Position numbers and translations under genes: made by a program. From the NCBI RefSeq assembly GCF_015694405.1, contig NZ_JADQDB010000007.1, positions 62,001-126,000 on the forward strand: a DNA stretch of 64,000 nt. The letters run 5' to 3'. Of this stretch, positions 48,371 through 57,337 are shown in pieces; position 1 is the stretch's first letter; every line of letters begins with the position of its first letter. Source of the stretch: Pelagibacterium limicola. Its GTDB lineage: Bacteria > Pseudomonadota > Alphaproteobacteria > Rhizobiales > Devosiaceae. Under the pieces are notes generated by a model, which was not told the origin of the DNA, made no database searches, and worked only from the letters and a program-made list of their open reading frames with translations.

Positions 48371-49129
48371 ATGTTCGATCCAGCATTTTTCGCCGTGGCC
48401 ATTGCGGCGGTCTTCATCGTTGGGCTTTCGAAGTCCGGGCTCGTTGCCTCGATGGGCATGGTCGGCGTGCCGCTTCTGACCCTCGTCATGCCCGCCCGCG
48501 ATGCGGCGGGAATGATGCTGCCTCTCCTCTTGATCATGGACGCCATCGCACTCGTCGTGTACCGCCGCGAGGTCGACTGGCGCATCTTCTGGATCCTGCT
48601 GCCCGGCGCCATGCTCGGCACGGTGATCGGCTGGGCGCTCTCGGCTGTGGTCAGCGAAGCGATGGTCCGGCTCGCGATTGGCGTCGTGACGCTGTTGTTC
48701 GTCCTCGACGCCTGGCTGCCCCTGCGCAAGAAGCTCGAGGGCCTGCCCCCCTCGCGCCCGTGGGGTACATTCTGGGGATCGATTGCCGGGTTTACGAGCT
48801 TCATCAGCCACACCGGGGGACCGCCGGTCCAGATTTACATGCTGCCCCTAAAGCTGCCACCGGTCCTTTTTGCCGGCACCAACGCGGTGCTCTTTGCGGT
48901 CATCAACGCGGCCAAGATAGTTCCCTACTTCTTTCTCGGCCAGCTCTCCGTCTCCAACATGCAGGCGGCAGCAACGCTCGTACCCGTTGCGATCGGGGCG
49001 ATGCTGCTCGGCGTCTTCCTCGTGCGCCGCATCTCCCAGACGCTATTCTACAGGATCGCCTATATCCTGATCTTCCTTCTGTCCATCAAGCTCATTTACG
49101 ACGGGATCGTCGGGGTATTCTGGGCATGA
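48371..49129 (+). CDS. TauE/SafE family membrane exporter
   Basis: A 252-residue, about eight-helix inner-membrane protein of the TauE/SafE group, some of which export sulfite or sulfoacetate. Family segments are LSKSGLVASMGMVGVPLLTL near the N-terminus and FTSFISHTGGPPVQIYMLPL in the middle. No sulfur-metabolism gene is adjacent, so the substrate is unknown. It follows the trcR terminator by about 25 nt, too short for a usual promoter, so some read-through is possible. Confidence 0.85.
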   Translation: MFDPAFFAVAIAAVFIVGLSKSGLVASMGMVGVPLLTLVMPARDAAGMMLPLLLIMDAIALVVYRREVDWRIFWILLPGAMLGTVIGWALSAVVSEAMVRLAIGVVTLLFVLDAWLPLRKKLEGLPPSRPWGTFWGSIAGFTSFISHTGGPPVQIYMLPLKLPPVLFAGTNAVLFAVINAAKIVPYFFLGQLSVSNMQAAATLVPVAIGAMLLGVFLVRRISQTLFYRIAYILIFLLSIKLIYDGIVGVFWA

Positions 49130-49158
49130 AAAAAGGCCGCAGCGGCAAGCTGTGGCCT
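49128..49158 (-). terminator. terminator of the minus-strand DUF465 gene
   Basis: On the minus strand AGGCCACAGC and GCTGCGGCCT pair (one A-C mismatch) around TTGCC and are followed by TTTTTT. It runs up to the convergent TauE stop codon. Confidence 0.65.
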
Positions 49159-49231
49159 CACATTCCCATCCAGTCGAACCTCTCGATAAAGAGAAAGCGC
49201 CAGATCAGAAACAGATCAGTGAAATTCGCTC

Positions 49232-49408
49232 TTAGTGCTGGGTCTCACGCTGCGCGCGTGTCATCTGATCCTTGACTTCGAGCTTCTTGCGCTTGAGAGC
49301 GGCGATTAGGAGTGCATCGCGCGCCGGATGGCGCATCTCCTGTTCGATCTTGCGTTCCAGATCCTGGTGTCGCCGCTCCAGAGAGGTGATGTAAGTCTGT
49401 GAGGTCAT
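49232..49408 (-). CDS. DUF465 (YdcH-like) small helical protein
   Basis: A 58-residue helical protein. The pattern SLERRHQDLERKIEQEMRHP, then LIAALKRKKLEVKDQM is the YdcH/DUF465 signature. Function unknown. The ATG at 49408 has GGAGTG close upstream; the longer frame's extra residues have no support. A related gene is divergently encoded at 49557. Confidence 0.85.
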   Translation of the reverse strand: MTSQTYITSLERRHQDLERKIEQEMRHPARDALLIAALKRKKLEVKDQMTRAQRETQH

Positions 49409-49556
49409 AGTCACTCCTTTCATCATTGGACGACAATATGGTCACAGACTTTGCCGCCTTTGTCCAATGGCAAATCTGTGGCAAGAAGGTGCAAAGGAAA
49501 AGGCCCCACCGTCGTGGTTAGCGGGGGGTAAAAACGGAGCGGGCGGAAACCGATCA

Positions 49557-49772
49557 ATGCTGCCACTCGATAAGGAACAGGAAGCCCGCTTGGGGCTGGA
49601 ACTCGCGACCAAGCGGCAGGAGCATGCCGATCTTGACGCCGCCATCACCACTCTCACAAAATCGGGCCTCGCTGACGCCACGCTCCTTCAGCGACTCAAA
49701 AAACGCAAGCTGGCGCTCAAGGACAGGATCGTTCAGCTCGAGCGCATTCTGCTTCCCGATATCATTGCGTAA
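49557..49772 (+). CDS. second DUF465-like helical protein
   Basis: A 71-residue helical protein with KRQEHADLDAAITTL, then LLQRLKKRKLALKDRIVQLE: the same DUF465 layout as the divergent gene at 49232-49408. ATG 49557 has GGAAA about 10 nt upstream. The two genes look like paralogues facing away from a common 148-nt region. Confidence 0.8.
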   Translation: MLPLDKEQEARLGLELATKRQEHADLDAAITTLTKSGLADATLLQRLKKRKLALKDRIVQLERILLPDIIA

Positions 49773-49789
49773 CATCAGATCCCGGACAA

Positions 49790-49819
49790 AAGGAAACGCC
49801 GCCCAAATGGACGGCGTTT
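49790..49819 (-). terminator. intrinsic terminator of rpsU
   Basis: On the minus strand AAACGCCG and CGGCGTTT pair around a loop of about ten bases and are followed by CCTTTTG. It lies between the convergent DUF465 and rpsU genes. Confidence 0.65.
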
Positions 49820-49846
49820 GCAACTAAGCGTTCTTACAAATGTCGA

Positions 49847-50068
49847 TTAGCGACGGCCGGTGGAAACACCTGCCTCACGCTGAGCGCGCTTACGAGCCAG
49901 CTTGCGGGCCCGGCGGATTGCCTCGGCCTTCTGGCGTGCCTTCTTTTCAGAGGGCTTCTCGTAATAATTGCGCAGCTTCATCTCACGAAAAACGCCTTCG
50001 CGCTGAAGCTTCTTCTTGAGCGCCCGGAGCGCCTGATCGACATTGTTATCGCGAACGACTACTTGCAC
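49847..50068 (-). CDS. rpsU: 30S ribosomal protein bS21
   Basis: A 73-residue basic ribosomal protein. [20 protein letters not shown] is the family start and [20 protein letters not shown] the helical middle. I set the start at the GTG 50068, where homologues begin; the upstream extension has no family match. The Lys/Arg-rich C-terminus ends ASTGRR-like (GVSTGRR). Confidence 0.93.
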   Translation of the reverse strand: MQVVVRDNNVDQALRALKKKLQREGVFREMKLRNYYEKPSEKKARQKAEAIRRARKLARKRAQREAGVSTGRR

Positions 50069-50214
50069 GCGGAACACCGCCCTTTCGGTTTGAGTATCGG
50101 CTGAAATTGAACGCACGGGGCCAATAGAACCCTTGCGCCGACCGGCACGTGCCAGTCACCGTGGTGGCGCACTTACCAGAGCCAAGCCGGTTTGTCCACC
50201 GTTCAGGCCGAAAA

Positions 50215-51315
50215 TCAGGCGGTTTCGCTCTTGGGCAAGCCAACGATATTGATATGCCCCATCTTCCGGCCCGCCCGGATTTCACCCTTGCCGTAGTGAT
50301 GAGGCTGGACCCCGCGCGTCGAGCGCACCGCTATGGCGGCCACCTCTTCGCCGATCAGGTTTTCCATCACCACATCCGCGAGCCGGACCGGATCGCCCAG
50401 CGGCCAGCCGCAGATCGCCCTGATGTGATTCTCGAACTGGTCGGTGACGCAGACAGCTTCCGTCCAATGCCCGGAATTGTGCACCCGCGGCGCGATTTCG
50501 TTGACCATCAATTGAGGGTCGTCGCCGTCCCTGACGACGAAGAATTCGACCCCCATCGCACCCACGTAATCGAGCGCATCGGCCACGGCCCGAGCCATTT
50601 CGCTTGCCCTGCGTGCCGTTGCCGGGACGATTTTCGCAGGCAGCGTCGATGTCTTGAGAATATGGTCCGTATGGACGTTCTCGGCCGGATCGTATGTAAC
50701 CGATTGCCCGTCAGCGCCGCGCACGACGATGACGGAAATCTCTTTCTCGAATGGAATGAACTTCTCTAGAACGAGTTGAACGCCGCCGATCTCGGCCAAG
50801 GCCTTTTCGGCCTCCTCCCTGACGCGGATCGTGCGCTGCCCCTTGCCGTCATAGCCCAGCCGCGTTGTCTTGAGGATGGCGGGATAACCGATTTCAAGCA
50901 GCGCCGCATAAAGATCGCCGCGCACCATCACCGGCTTGTAGGGCGCCACGGCAACACCCGCGCGCTTCAAGAACCGTTTCTCGGCCAACCGGTCCTGCGA
51001 GAATTCGAGCGCCTTGGGACCGGGACGTACCGGGGCGTGGCGCGCGATAACCGCCGCGGTCTCGACCGGCACGTTTTCGAATTCATAGGTGACGACATCG
51101 ACCGCTTTCGCGAACGCCTCGAGCGCAGCCTCGTCGTTATAGGCCGCGACGGTCTTGTGCGGGGTCACCTCGAACGCCGGACTTTCGGGATCGGGGCAAA
51201 AGATATGCGTCTTCATTCCCAGCCGGCTCGCGGCCAGCGAAAGCATCCGCCCAAGTTGTCCGCCCCCGAGAATCCCGACCCGGGAGCCAGACCGCAACAC
51301 AGTTCTCTCACTCAT
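50215..51315 (-). CDS. purK: 5-(carboxyamino)imidazole ribonucleotide synthase
   Basis: ATP-grasp enzyme of purine synthesis that carboxylates AIR on nitrogen. The 366-residue chain begins [20 protein letters not shown], then [19 protein letters not shown]; the ATP-grasp segment is [15 protein letters not shown] and the catalytic end [21 protein letters not shown] 51315 overlaps the purE stop codon by 8 nt, so purE and purK are translationally coupled. Confidence 0.95.
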   Translation of the reverse strand: MSERTVLRSGSRVGILGGGQLGRMLSLAASRLGMKTHIFCPDPESPAFEVTPHKTVAAYNDEAALEAFAKAVDVVTYEFENVPVETAAVIARHAPVRPGPKALEFSQDRLAEKRFLKRAGVAVAPYKPVMVRGDLYAALLEIGYPAILKTTRLGYDGKGQRTIRVREEAEKALAEIGGVQLVLEKFIPFEKEISVIVVRGADGQSVTYDPAENVHTDHILKTSTLPAKIVPATARRASEMARAVADALDYVGAMGVEFFVVRDGDDPQLMVNEIAPRVHNSGHWTEAVCVTDQFENHIRAICGWPLGDPVRLADVVMENLIGEEVAAIAVRSTRGVQPHHYGKGEIRAGRKMGHINIVGLPKSETA

Positions 51316-51802
51316 CGTCGCGTGGGAACTCCGCCACCGCATCGGTCTGCGCCTGCCGCCAGTCGGCCAGCCGTTCGGCCAGCCCTTCGTCGCTCAGCGA
51401 GAGCACGGCGGCTGCCAGCAACGCGGCGTTGATCGCTCCGGCCTTGCCGATGGCAAGCGTACCCACCGGAATCCCGCCGGGCATCTGGACGATGGACAAA
51501 AGACTGTCCTCGCCACGTAGCGCCTTGCTTTCGACCGGAACTCCGAACACGGGCAGCGTCGTCAGCGATGCAATCATCCCCGGAAGATGCGCGGCCCCGC
51601 CGGCGCCCGCGATGATCACCTGAAATCCGTTGCTCCGGGCAGTTCGCGCGAAATCGACCATCCGCAACGGGGTTCGATGCGCCGAAACGATGCGCGCCTC
51701 GTAGTCGATCCTCAACGCCTCGAGCGTTTCGGCGGCAAACCGCATGGTCGGCCAATCCGACTGGCTACCCATGACGATGGCGATCGGGGGAGATGTCAGC
51801 AC
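51308..51802 (-). CDS. purE: N5-carboxyaminoimidazole ribonucleotide mutase
   Basis: Moves the carboxyl group made by PurK from nitrogen to carbon. About 164 residues. [14 protein letters not shown] and the catalytic-histidine segment [15 protein letters not shown] are diagnostic, and [17 protein letters not shown] completes the active site. The GTG at 51802 has GAGGG 6 nt upstream; ATG 51826 and 51817 are alternatives without a clear ribosome site. Confidence 0.94.
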   Translation of the reverse strand: MLTSPPIAIVMGSQSDWPTMRFAAETLEALRIDYEARIVSAHRTPLRMVDFARTARSNGFQVIIAGAGGAAHLPGMIASLTTLPVFGVPVESKALRGEDSLLSIVQMPGGIPVGTLAIGKAGAINAALLAAAVLSLSDEGLAERLADWRQAQTDAVAEFPRDDE

Positions 51803-51933
51803 GCAAGGCCCTCTCATCGCATTCAAAGCCCGGCTTTAGCGGATTAGGCCCGTGCCCGCAAGCATGGCGAAGCAGGGGCGCATCTCATGGGATCATGACC
51901 CCCACCTGTCCGCTCGGCAGACTGATAGCCGGG

Positions 51934-52641
51934 TCAGCGATTCTGGTTGCCGTTGCCGCCGTGGCTCTGATTGGGATTGTTGCAGTTGTTGCCCTGGCCG
52001 TGCCCGCCGCTGTTGCCCGCGCAATTGCCATTTCCGGTTCCACCGCCAGACCCGGACTGTCCGGACCCTGCGCCCTGCCCCGAATAGGTAAAGCCTTCCG
52101 ACCGTGGGACGTGGAAGGCGCGCTTATAGAGCGGAATGTCGGCCTCGATCGCGTAGCCGACGACGGGCGTGTACCGGTAACATCCTTCGGTCGCGATGAT
52201 GAAATGGCCGCGCGCCAGATCAATCATGGCCTGCGGCAATGTCATGTCACCCGAACATCCTGCTGCGCTGCCCTCGCGCGTTACCGGCTCGAAAAAGGTG
52301 TAGGTGCCATCCTGTGCAACCCTGGCGACCGCGATGCGGAGCGTGGTGCGGCCGGTTTCAAAGGGGCGCAGTATGGTATCGCCCAAAGCCAGCGCTCCGG
52401 TGAGCTCGTCCCGCGTAACCCGCCCCGACATCTGCGAGGAAACATCGCCGATCGTATGAGTAAGCTGGGCGAGCTTGCGGTCCGCATCAAGTCCCTGGCT
52501 CAGATCCACCGCGCCGAGGTAAACGAGAAGCAGGATCGGAACCAGAAGAGCGAACTCGACTGCTGCCACACCGGCCTGTGCGAGGGCGAATGCAGCGGCC
52601 CTGGTCCGTACAGCGCTCAGAATTGACAGCCCGTATTTCAA
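51934..52641 (-). CDS. TadE/TadG-like pilus assembly protein with a Gly/Asn-rich tail
   Basis: About 235 residues. The N-terminal segment ALAQAGVAAVEFALLVPILL is the TadE pseudopilin-like signature with the conserved Glu, continuing into one membrane helix. A secreted domain with two Cys follows. From about residue 185 the protein ends in a 50-residue tail of Gly, Asn, Ser and Gln with two Cys (for example GGTGNGNCAGNSGGHGQGNN). The TTG at 52641 has GGGGAG 7 nt upstream; GTG 52671 is the alternative. No tad or cpa operon is adjacent. Confidence 0.72.
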   Translation of the reverse strand: MKYGLSILSAVRTRAAAFALAQAGVAAVEFALLVPILLLVYLGAVDLSQGLDADRKLAQLTHTIGDVSSQMSGRVTRDELTGALALGDTILRPFETGRTTLRIAVARVAQDGTYTFFEPVTREGSAAGCSGDMTLPQAMIDLARGHFIIATEGCYRYTPVVGYAIEADIPLYKRAFHVPRSEGFTYSGQGAGSGQSGSGGGTGNGNCAGNSGGHGQGNNCNNPNQSHGGNGNQNR

Positions 52642-52758
52642 AGGTCCACTCCCCGTGCAGATCGTTTCCACACAGGATTCAGCCTAGAAAACCCGGCCTA
52701 AGCCGGACTTAACCGGCAGGTCCGATTGCTTTCATGGTGAACGATCGATTGACTGAAG

Positions 52759-53562
52759 TCAGGACACGTCCGCAAAAAACGCCTTTGCTCGCTCCCAGAT
52801 CCCGCGTGCCCACATGTCGCCATGCCCCGCACCTTCTTCGATCCATAGATCGTAGGTCACCGGGATTTCCTCATAAAGCCGGTACGCATTGCTCACGGAA
52901 ATCGTGCTGTCCGCAGTCCCGTGTGCAACAAGCACCGGCGCGCCAACCTCCCCAATCCATTGATTGGAGGGAAACTGATCGAGCATCAAAAGCCCTACCG
53001 GCACATAGGGATAACGCTCCGCGGCCACGGACACTGCCGAATAGAACGGCGTTTCGAGTAGCAGCGCAGGTGTCTCGCGCTGGCTCGCCACCCAAACGGC
53101 GGGCGAGGCGCCGAGCGAACGCCCCCAGACCATTATCGGGTCGCCCTTATCCGCCACCCAGTCGTAGGCCGCCAGCGCATCGGCAAGGATATTGTCCTGG
53201 GTAATCGTTCCCGGCGAGAGCGGGAAACCCCTGTAGTCGAATGACAAGAACCCGTATCCATCTGCTTGGAAAGCGGCAAACCGCCGGTATTCGGAGGAAA
53301 AGCTCTGGGAGTTCCCCTTGAGGTAGAGGATTACCGGCATTCCCGGCGCCGGCCTGCCGTACCAGCCGGTAATCGTCTCCCCATTCGAGGTCGGAATGGT
53401 CACCACCTCCCCTTCGAGGCCCACCTCGGCGATCTCGAAAACATCGCCCGTGGGGGCAAAGAAAAAGGCGCGCTGATTGACGTAAAGATAAGCCAGCACG
53501 CCCACATAGACGGCGACGAGCACGATGACGGCACCAGCGGAAATCCGGCGAACAATACGCAT
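52759..53562 (-). CDS. membrane-anchored alpha/beta hydrolase
   Basis: A 267-residue enzyme with one N-terminal helix (about 7-29) and an alpha/beta hydrolase fold. The nucleophile elbow is WGRSLGAS; the likely acid is in HGTADSTIS and the histidine in GAGHGDMW. The oxyanion segment is ILYLKGNSQSF. The family includes BEM46/YfhR-like serine hydrolases of unknown substrate. It sits alone on the minus strand. Confidence 0.85.
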   Translation of the reverse strand: MRIVRRISAGAVIVLVAVYVGVLAYLYVNQRAFFFAPTGDVFEIAEVGLEGEVVTIPTSNGETITGWYGRPAPGMPVILYLKGNSQSFSSEYRRFAAFQADGYGFLSFDYRGFPLSPGTITQDNILADALAAYDWVADKGDPIMVWGRSLGASPAVWVASQRETPALLLETPFYSAVSVAAERYPYVPVGLLMLDQFPSNQWIGEVGAPVLVAHGTADSTISVSNAYRLYEEIPVTYDLWIEEGAGHGDMWARGIWERAKAFFADVS

Positions 53563-53630
53563 CCGATTCTACCCTCGAAAAATCACACTTAGACTCAACC
53601 CAATGCAGCAGACGTTGGCAAGTCCTTGCC

Positions 53631-54272
53631 CTAAAGCTCCTCCTCGCCCAGCGCCACGCGGAACGCCCGCGCGAAAATCTCTGCCGGCTGCCCGCCCGAA
53701 ATGGCAAACCGGTTGTTGAAGATGAAGAAAGGCACCCCGTTTATCCCCTGTTGGGACGCCGAAAGTGCCATTGCCCGGGTCGTGTCGTGCTCGCTTTCGT
53801 CCGTCAGCACCACCAGCGCCGCCTCGCGCGTATAGCCATGTTCCTGCGCGATGTCGGCCAGCAGTTCCCAGTCGGCGATGTTCCTGCCTTCGAGAAAATA
53901 AGCCGCTGCATAGGCCTTGGCGAGGCCATACTGGTGCTCAATCGGCGCCAGACGGATCAGCGTGTGCACCTCGATGGTCGGATAGCTCAATGGTTGTACG
54001 GAAATATCGAGTGGCACGCCCGCGTCGCGCGCCACCTGTTCGACCCGTGCCTGCATGGCATCGACGTCCCCGCCATATTTGGCCTTGAGCCGTTCCTTGG
54101 TGTTCACCCCTTCCTTGGGCGTCGACGGATCGAGCAGGAACGGATGATGGGTAATCTGGACATCGACTTCCGGGTCGAGCGCCGACAGGGCTTCATCGAG
54201 CCGCGCGGTCCCGATGAGACACCACGGGCAGACGACATCGGTGAAAAGGTCGATGTGGATCGATTTGGTCAT
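53631..54272 (-). CDS. DsbA-like FrnE family oxidoreductase
   Basis: A 213-residue thioredoxin-fold protein with an inserted helical domain, of the FrnE group. The active-site motif is DVVCPWCLIG with Cys 15 and 18, and GVPFFIFNNRFAISGGQ near the C-terminus is the cis-Pro region. There is no signal peptide, so it is cytoplasmic. ATG 54272 has AAGGA 6 nt upstream. Confidence 0.88.
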   Translation of the reverse strand: MTKSIHIDLFTDVVCPWCLIGTARLDEALSALDPEVDVQITHHPFLLDPSTPKEGVNTKERLKAKYGGDVDAMQARVEQVARDAGVPLDISVQPLSYPTIEVHTLIRLAPIEHQYGLAKAYAAAYFLEGRNIADWELLADIAQEHGYTREAALVVLTDESEHDTTRAMALSASQQGINGVPFFIFNNRFAISGGQPAEIFARAFRVALGEEEL

Positions 54273-54341
54273 GGGACGTCCTTTGCGTTCGGCCCGCAAC
54301 ATGGTCGCCAGGAAGAGGGTCCGCAAGTACGTACACCGATG

Positions 54342-54962
54342 TTAGCGCGTGGAAAACGCCAGCCACGCCGCAACCACGACAAGCAGTACGCCGAAAACCG
54401 CCCCGAGCACCTTGCGACGGTCGTCGCGCACAAAAAACGGCTGCAGGCTTCCAGAGGCAAGAACGATAAGGGTATGCACCAGCGTCGCCGCGAATACATA
54501 GACCGCCGCCAGCATGGCGAACGCCCAGCCGCCCGCCTCGGCGGGAAGAAAATTGGGCAGGACCGCCAGATAGAATACTGCGGCTTTTGGATTGAGCAGG
54601 TTGGTGATCAGCCCGCGTCGGAAATACACCGCGCCGCGGTCGGAAAACCCGTTGTCCGGTACTGGTTTTTGCGCATCGCGCCAGCTGTCATAGCCTAGCC
54701 AGACGAGATAAATCACACCTGCCCACCGGATGGCCTGATAGAGGACGTCGTTCTGGGCGATCACCGCCGCAAGCCCGATCGCTGCAAGCGCGCCGACAAT
54801 CGAAAGTCCAAGCGAAACGCCCGCCACGGCGAACATCCCGGGTTTGCGCCCCCGCTCTGCGCTCAAGAGCGCCAGATACGCCATGTTCGGCCCCGGCGTT
54901 ATCTCCACAGCCAGCGAGGTGAGTAAGAAGGCCAAAAGAGTGGCGAGCGGAATTACGTCCAT
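54342..54962 (-). CDS. LysE/RhtB family amino-acid exporter
   Basis: A 206-residue, about six-helix exporter. SLAVEITPGPNMAYLALLSA and GRKPGMFAVAGVSLGLSI at the N-terminus and GLITNLLNPKAAVFYLAVLP in the middle are family hallmarks. Probable substrates are amino acids or derivatives; not readable here. Confidence 0.88.
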   Translation of the reverse strand: MDVIPLATLLAFLLTSLAVEITPGPNMAYLALLSAERGRKPGMFAVAGVSLGLSIVGALAAIGLAAVIAQNDVLYQAIRWAGVIYLVWLGYDSWRDAQKPVPDNGFSDRGAVYFRRGLITNLLNPKAAVFYLAVLPNFLPAEAGGWAFAMLAAVYVFAATLVHTLIVLASGSLQPFFVRDDRRKVLGAVFGVLLVVVAAWLAFSTR

Positions 54963-55135
54963 CGATACCTGTTACCGTTGTCCTCAAGCGGGCAGTCGCA
55001 ATGCGGACGGTATCGCATCTCAAGCCGTTCAGGCCAGTGCGGTCGCTATCACGCGCATACCAGCCCGACTGCTGACACGTCCTGACGCATTGTTGCACGA
55101 GGATGAAAGTCACCCCCACCACTAAGGAACCGCCC

Positions 55136-55552
55136 ATGCGCCCCCTTGCCCTCAAAATGGGAATCAAACCCCAGGCCAATGCGTTCTTTGCGGGCGCGCC
55201 CCCAGGGGTTCTCGACCGCATGAACCTGCCGCCCTTGGCGATCGCCGAGAGACTGGATGGACCGATGGACTACGTCCACCTCTTCGTCACGACCCGCGCC
55301 GCGCTCGAAGCCGCCCTACCCGATCTCCGCAAACATCTGGCGTCCGGAGGCAAGCTCTGGGTTTCCTGGCCCAAGGGTGGCCGGCTCGGCACAGACCTCA
55401 ACCTCCGCGAGGTCATCCGCATCGGTTACGATCACACCCTCGTCGAAAGCACCTGCCTCAGCATCGACGACATCTGGTCGGCCCTCAAATTCACCCATCC
55501 GGTGCCCGGCCGTGTCTACAACAACAGCTATGGCACACTGCCGGATCGATAA
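55136..55552 (+). CDS. DUF3052-like protein
   Basis: A 138-residue soluble protein. The middle LFVTTRAALEAALPDLRKHL and KLWVSWPKGGRLGTDLN, then GYDHTLVESTCLSIDDIWSA are characteristic of the DUF3052 family, whose function is unknown. ATG 55136 has AAGGA 7 nt upstream. The longer frame adds 11 residues with no support. Confidence 0.78.
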   Translation: MRPLALKMGIKPQANAFFAGAPPGVLDRMNLPPLAIAERLDGPMDYVHLFVTTRAALEAALPDLRKHLASGGKLWVSWPKGGRLGTDLNLREVIRIGYDHTLVESTCLSIDDIWSALKFTHPVPGRVYNNSYGTLPDR

Positions 55553-55563
55553 GTCGAAAAAAA

Positions 55564-55587
55564 GGGGAGCCCGCAGGCTCCCCTTTT
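55564..55587. terminator. bidirectional terminator between DUF3052 and pntB
   Basis: GGGGAGCC and GGCTCCCC pair around CGCA, with TTTT after it on the plus strand and an A-tract before it. It can serve both the plus-strand gene and pntB. Confidence 0.82.
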
Positions 55588-55618
55588 CATGGCGCCCCAC
55601 CGCGCTTTCTTGATCGCA

Positions 55619-57025
55619 TCAATGGTGCATCGATTTGACGATAGTCTCGGTGACCTTCTTGGCGTCGCCGAACAGCATCATGGTGTTGTCGCGGAAGAAG
55701 AGTTCGTTCTGAACCCCCGCATAGCCCGCTGCCATGCCACGTTTGATGAACAGCACCGTCCCGGCCTTTTCGACATCGAGGATCGGCATCCCGTAGATGG
55801 GGGAGGTCTTGTCGGTCTTCGCCGCAGGGTTGGTGACGTCGTTGGCGCCGATCACGAAGGCGACGTCCGCCTGCGCGAATTCGGAATTTATGTCCTCGAG
55901 CTCGAACACCTCGTCATAGGGCACGTTGGCCTCCGCCAGGAGCACGTTCATGTGCCCCGGCATACGCCCCGCCACCGGATGGATGGCGTATTTGACCTCG
56001 ACACCGGCCGCCTTCAATTCGTCCGCCATCTCGCGCAGCGCGTGCTGGGCCTGCGCCACCGCCATGCCGTACCCGGGGACGATGATCACCTTGGACGCAT
56101 TGGACATGATGAATGCAGCATCCTCGGCCGAACCTTGCTTGACCGGACGTTCTTCTTCTCCAGCCCCGGCGGCGGTGGCATCGTCGCCCCCGAACCCGCC
56201 TAGGATCACCGAGATAAACGAGCGGTTCATAGCCCGGCACATGATGTAGGAGAGGATCGCGCCTGAAGAACCGACCAGTGCGCCGGTGATGATCAGCGCC
56301 GTGTTGCCGATGGTAAAGCCGATACCGGCTGCCGCCCACCCCGAATAGGAGTTGAGCATCGAAACGACCACCGGCATATCCGCGCCCCCAATGGGGATGA
56401 TCATCAACACACCCAGCGCAAAGGCGATGAGCGCGATGATCCAGAACAGCACCGGATCGGCCGTGACCGCGAAAATGGCGATAAGCACCACCAGCGCGAT
56501 ACCCAATCCCAAATGGATCAGGTGCCGCGACGGCAGCAGGATCGGCTTGCCCGACATGCGCCCGTCGAGTTTCAGAAACGCGATGACCGAGCCGGTGAAG
56601 GTGAACGCACCCACCGCCGTGCCGATGCTCATCTCGATGAGCGCCTGGGTGTGGATATGCCCGATTTCGCCGATGCCGAAGGCGGTCGGCGCATAGAGCG
56701 CGGCAGCCGCCACGAACACGGCCGCCATGCCCACCAGCGAGTGGAATGCAGCGACCAGTTGCGGCATCGCCGTCATCGGCACGCCACGCGCGATATAGGC
56801 GCCGATCCCGCCGCCGATGCCGATACCGGCAATGATCAGCACCCAGGTGAACGGGTCGGTCGGCGCAGCGATGGCCAAGGTCGTCACGAGCGCGATGCCC
56901 ATGCCCACCATGCCGAAATAATTGCCCCGCCGCGCCATCGCGGGATGGGAGAGCCCCCTCAGGGCCAGAATGAACAGCACGCCCGATACGAGGTAAAGGA
57001 CAGCCGCAAGATTTGCTGAAAACAT
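55619..57025 (-). CDS. pntB: NAD(P) transhydrogenase beta subunit
   Basis: Membrane part of the proton-pumping transhydrogenase that makes NADPH from NADH. In 468 residues it has about nine helices followed by the NADP-binding dIII domain with KVIIVPGYGMAVAQAQHAL and the segment AHPVAGRMPGHMNVLLAEA. The order pntAA-pntAB-pntB is the three-gene form. It follows pntAB by 6 nt. Confidence 0.95.
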   Translation of the reverse strand: MFSANLAAVLYLVSGVLFILALRGLSHPAMARRGNYFGMVGMGIALVTTLAIAAPTDPFTWVLIIAGIGIGGGIGAYIARGVPMTAMPQLVAAFHSLVGMAAVFVAAAALYAPTAFGIGEIGHIHTQALIEMSIGTAVGAFTFTGSVIAFLKLDGRMSGKPILLPSRHLIHLGLGIALVVLIAIFAVTADPVLFWIIALIAFALGVLMIIPIGGADMPVVVSMLNSYSGWAAAGIGFTIGNTALIITGALVGSSGAILSYIMCRAMNRSFISVILGGFGGDDATAAGAGEEERPVKQGSAEDAAFIMSNASKVIIVPGYGMAVAQAQHALREMADELKAAGVEVKYAIHPVAGRMPGHMNVLLAEANVPYDEVFELEDINSEFAQADVAFVIGANDVTNPAAKTDKTSPIYGMPILDVEKAGTVLFIKRGMAAGYAGVQNELFFRDNTMMLFGDAKKVTETIVKSMHH

Positions 57026-57031
57026 CTCCGG

Positions 57032-57337
57032 TCAGCCCTTCTTCTTGTACATGGCCAGCATGCGCTGGGTGACGAGGAACCCGCCAAAAATGTTGACCGA
57101 TGCCATAATGAGGGCGAAGAACCCGAACCAGCGCGCCGGGCCATCCTGCCCGACATTTTCAACCGCCACCGCCAGAAGCGCACCCACGACGATCACCGAG
57201 GAGATCGCGTTGGTCACCGCCATCAGCGGCGTGTGGAGCGCCGGCGTCACGCTCCAGACCACGTAGTAACCCACGAAGATCGCCAGAACGAAGATCGAGA
57301 TGAAAAAGAAGAAGTAGTCGATTTCGCCGCCCATCAC
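57032..57337 (-). CDS. pntAB: NAD(P) transhydrogenase alpha subunit, membrane part
   Basis: A 101-residue polypeptide carrying the first three helices of the channel (segments starting [39 protein letters not shown] and [18 protein letters not shown]). Family motif [18 protein letters not shown] is present. It overlaps the pntAA stop codon (ATGA, 57334-57337). Confidence 0.94.
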   Translation of the reverse strand: MMGGEIDYFFFFISIFVLAIFVGYYVVWSVTPALHTPLMAVTNAISSVIVVGALLAVAVENVGQDGPARWFGFFALIMASVNIFGGFLVTQRMLAMYKKKG

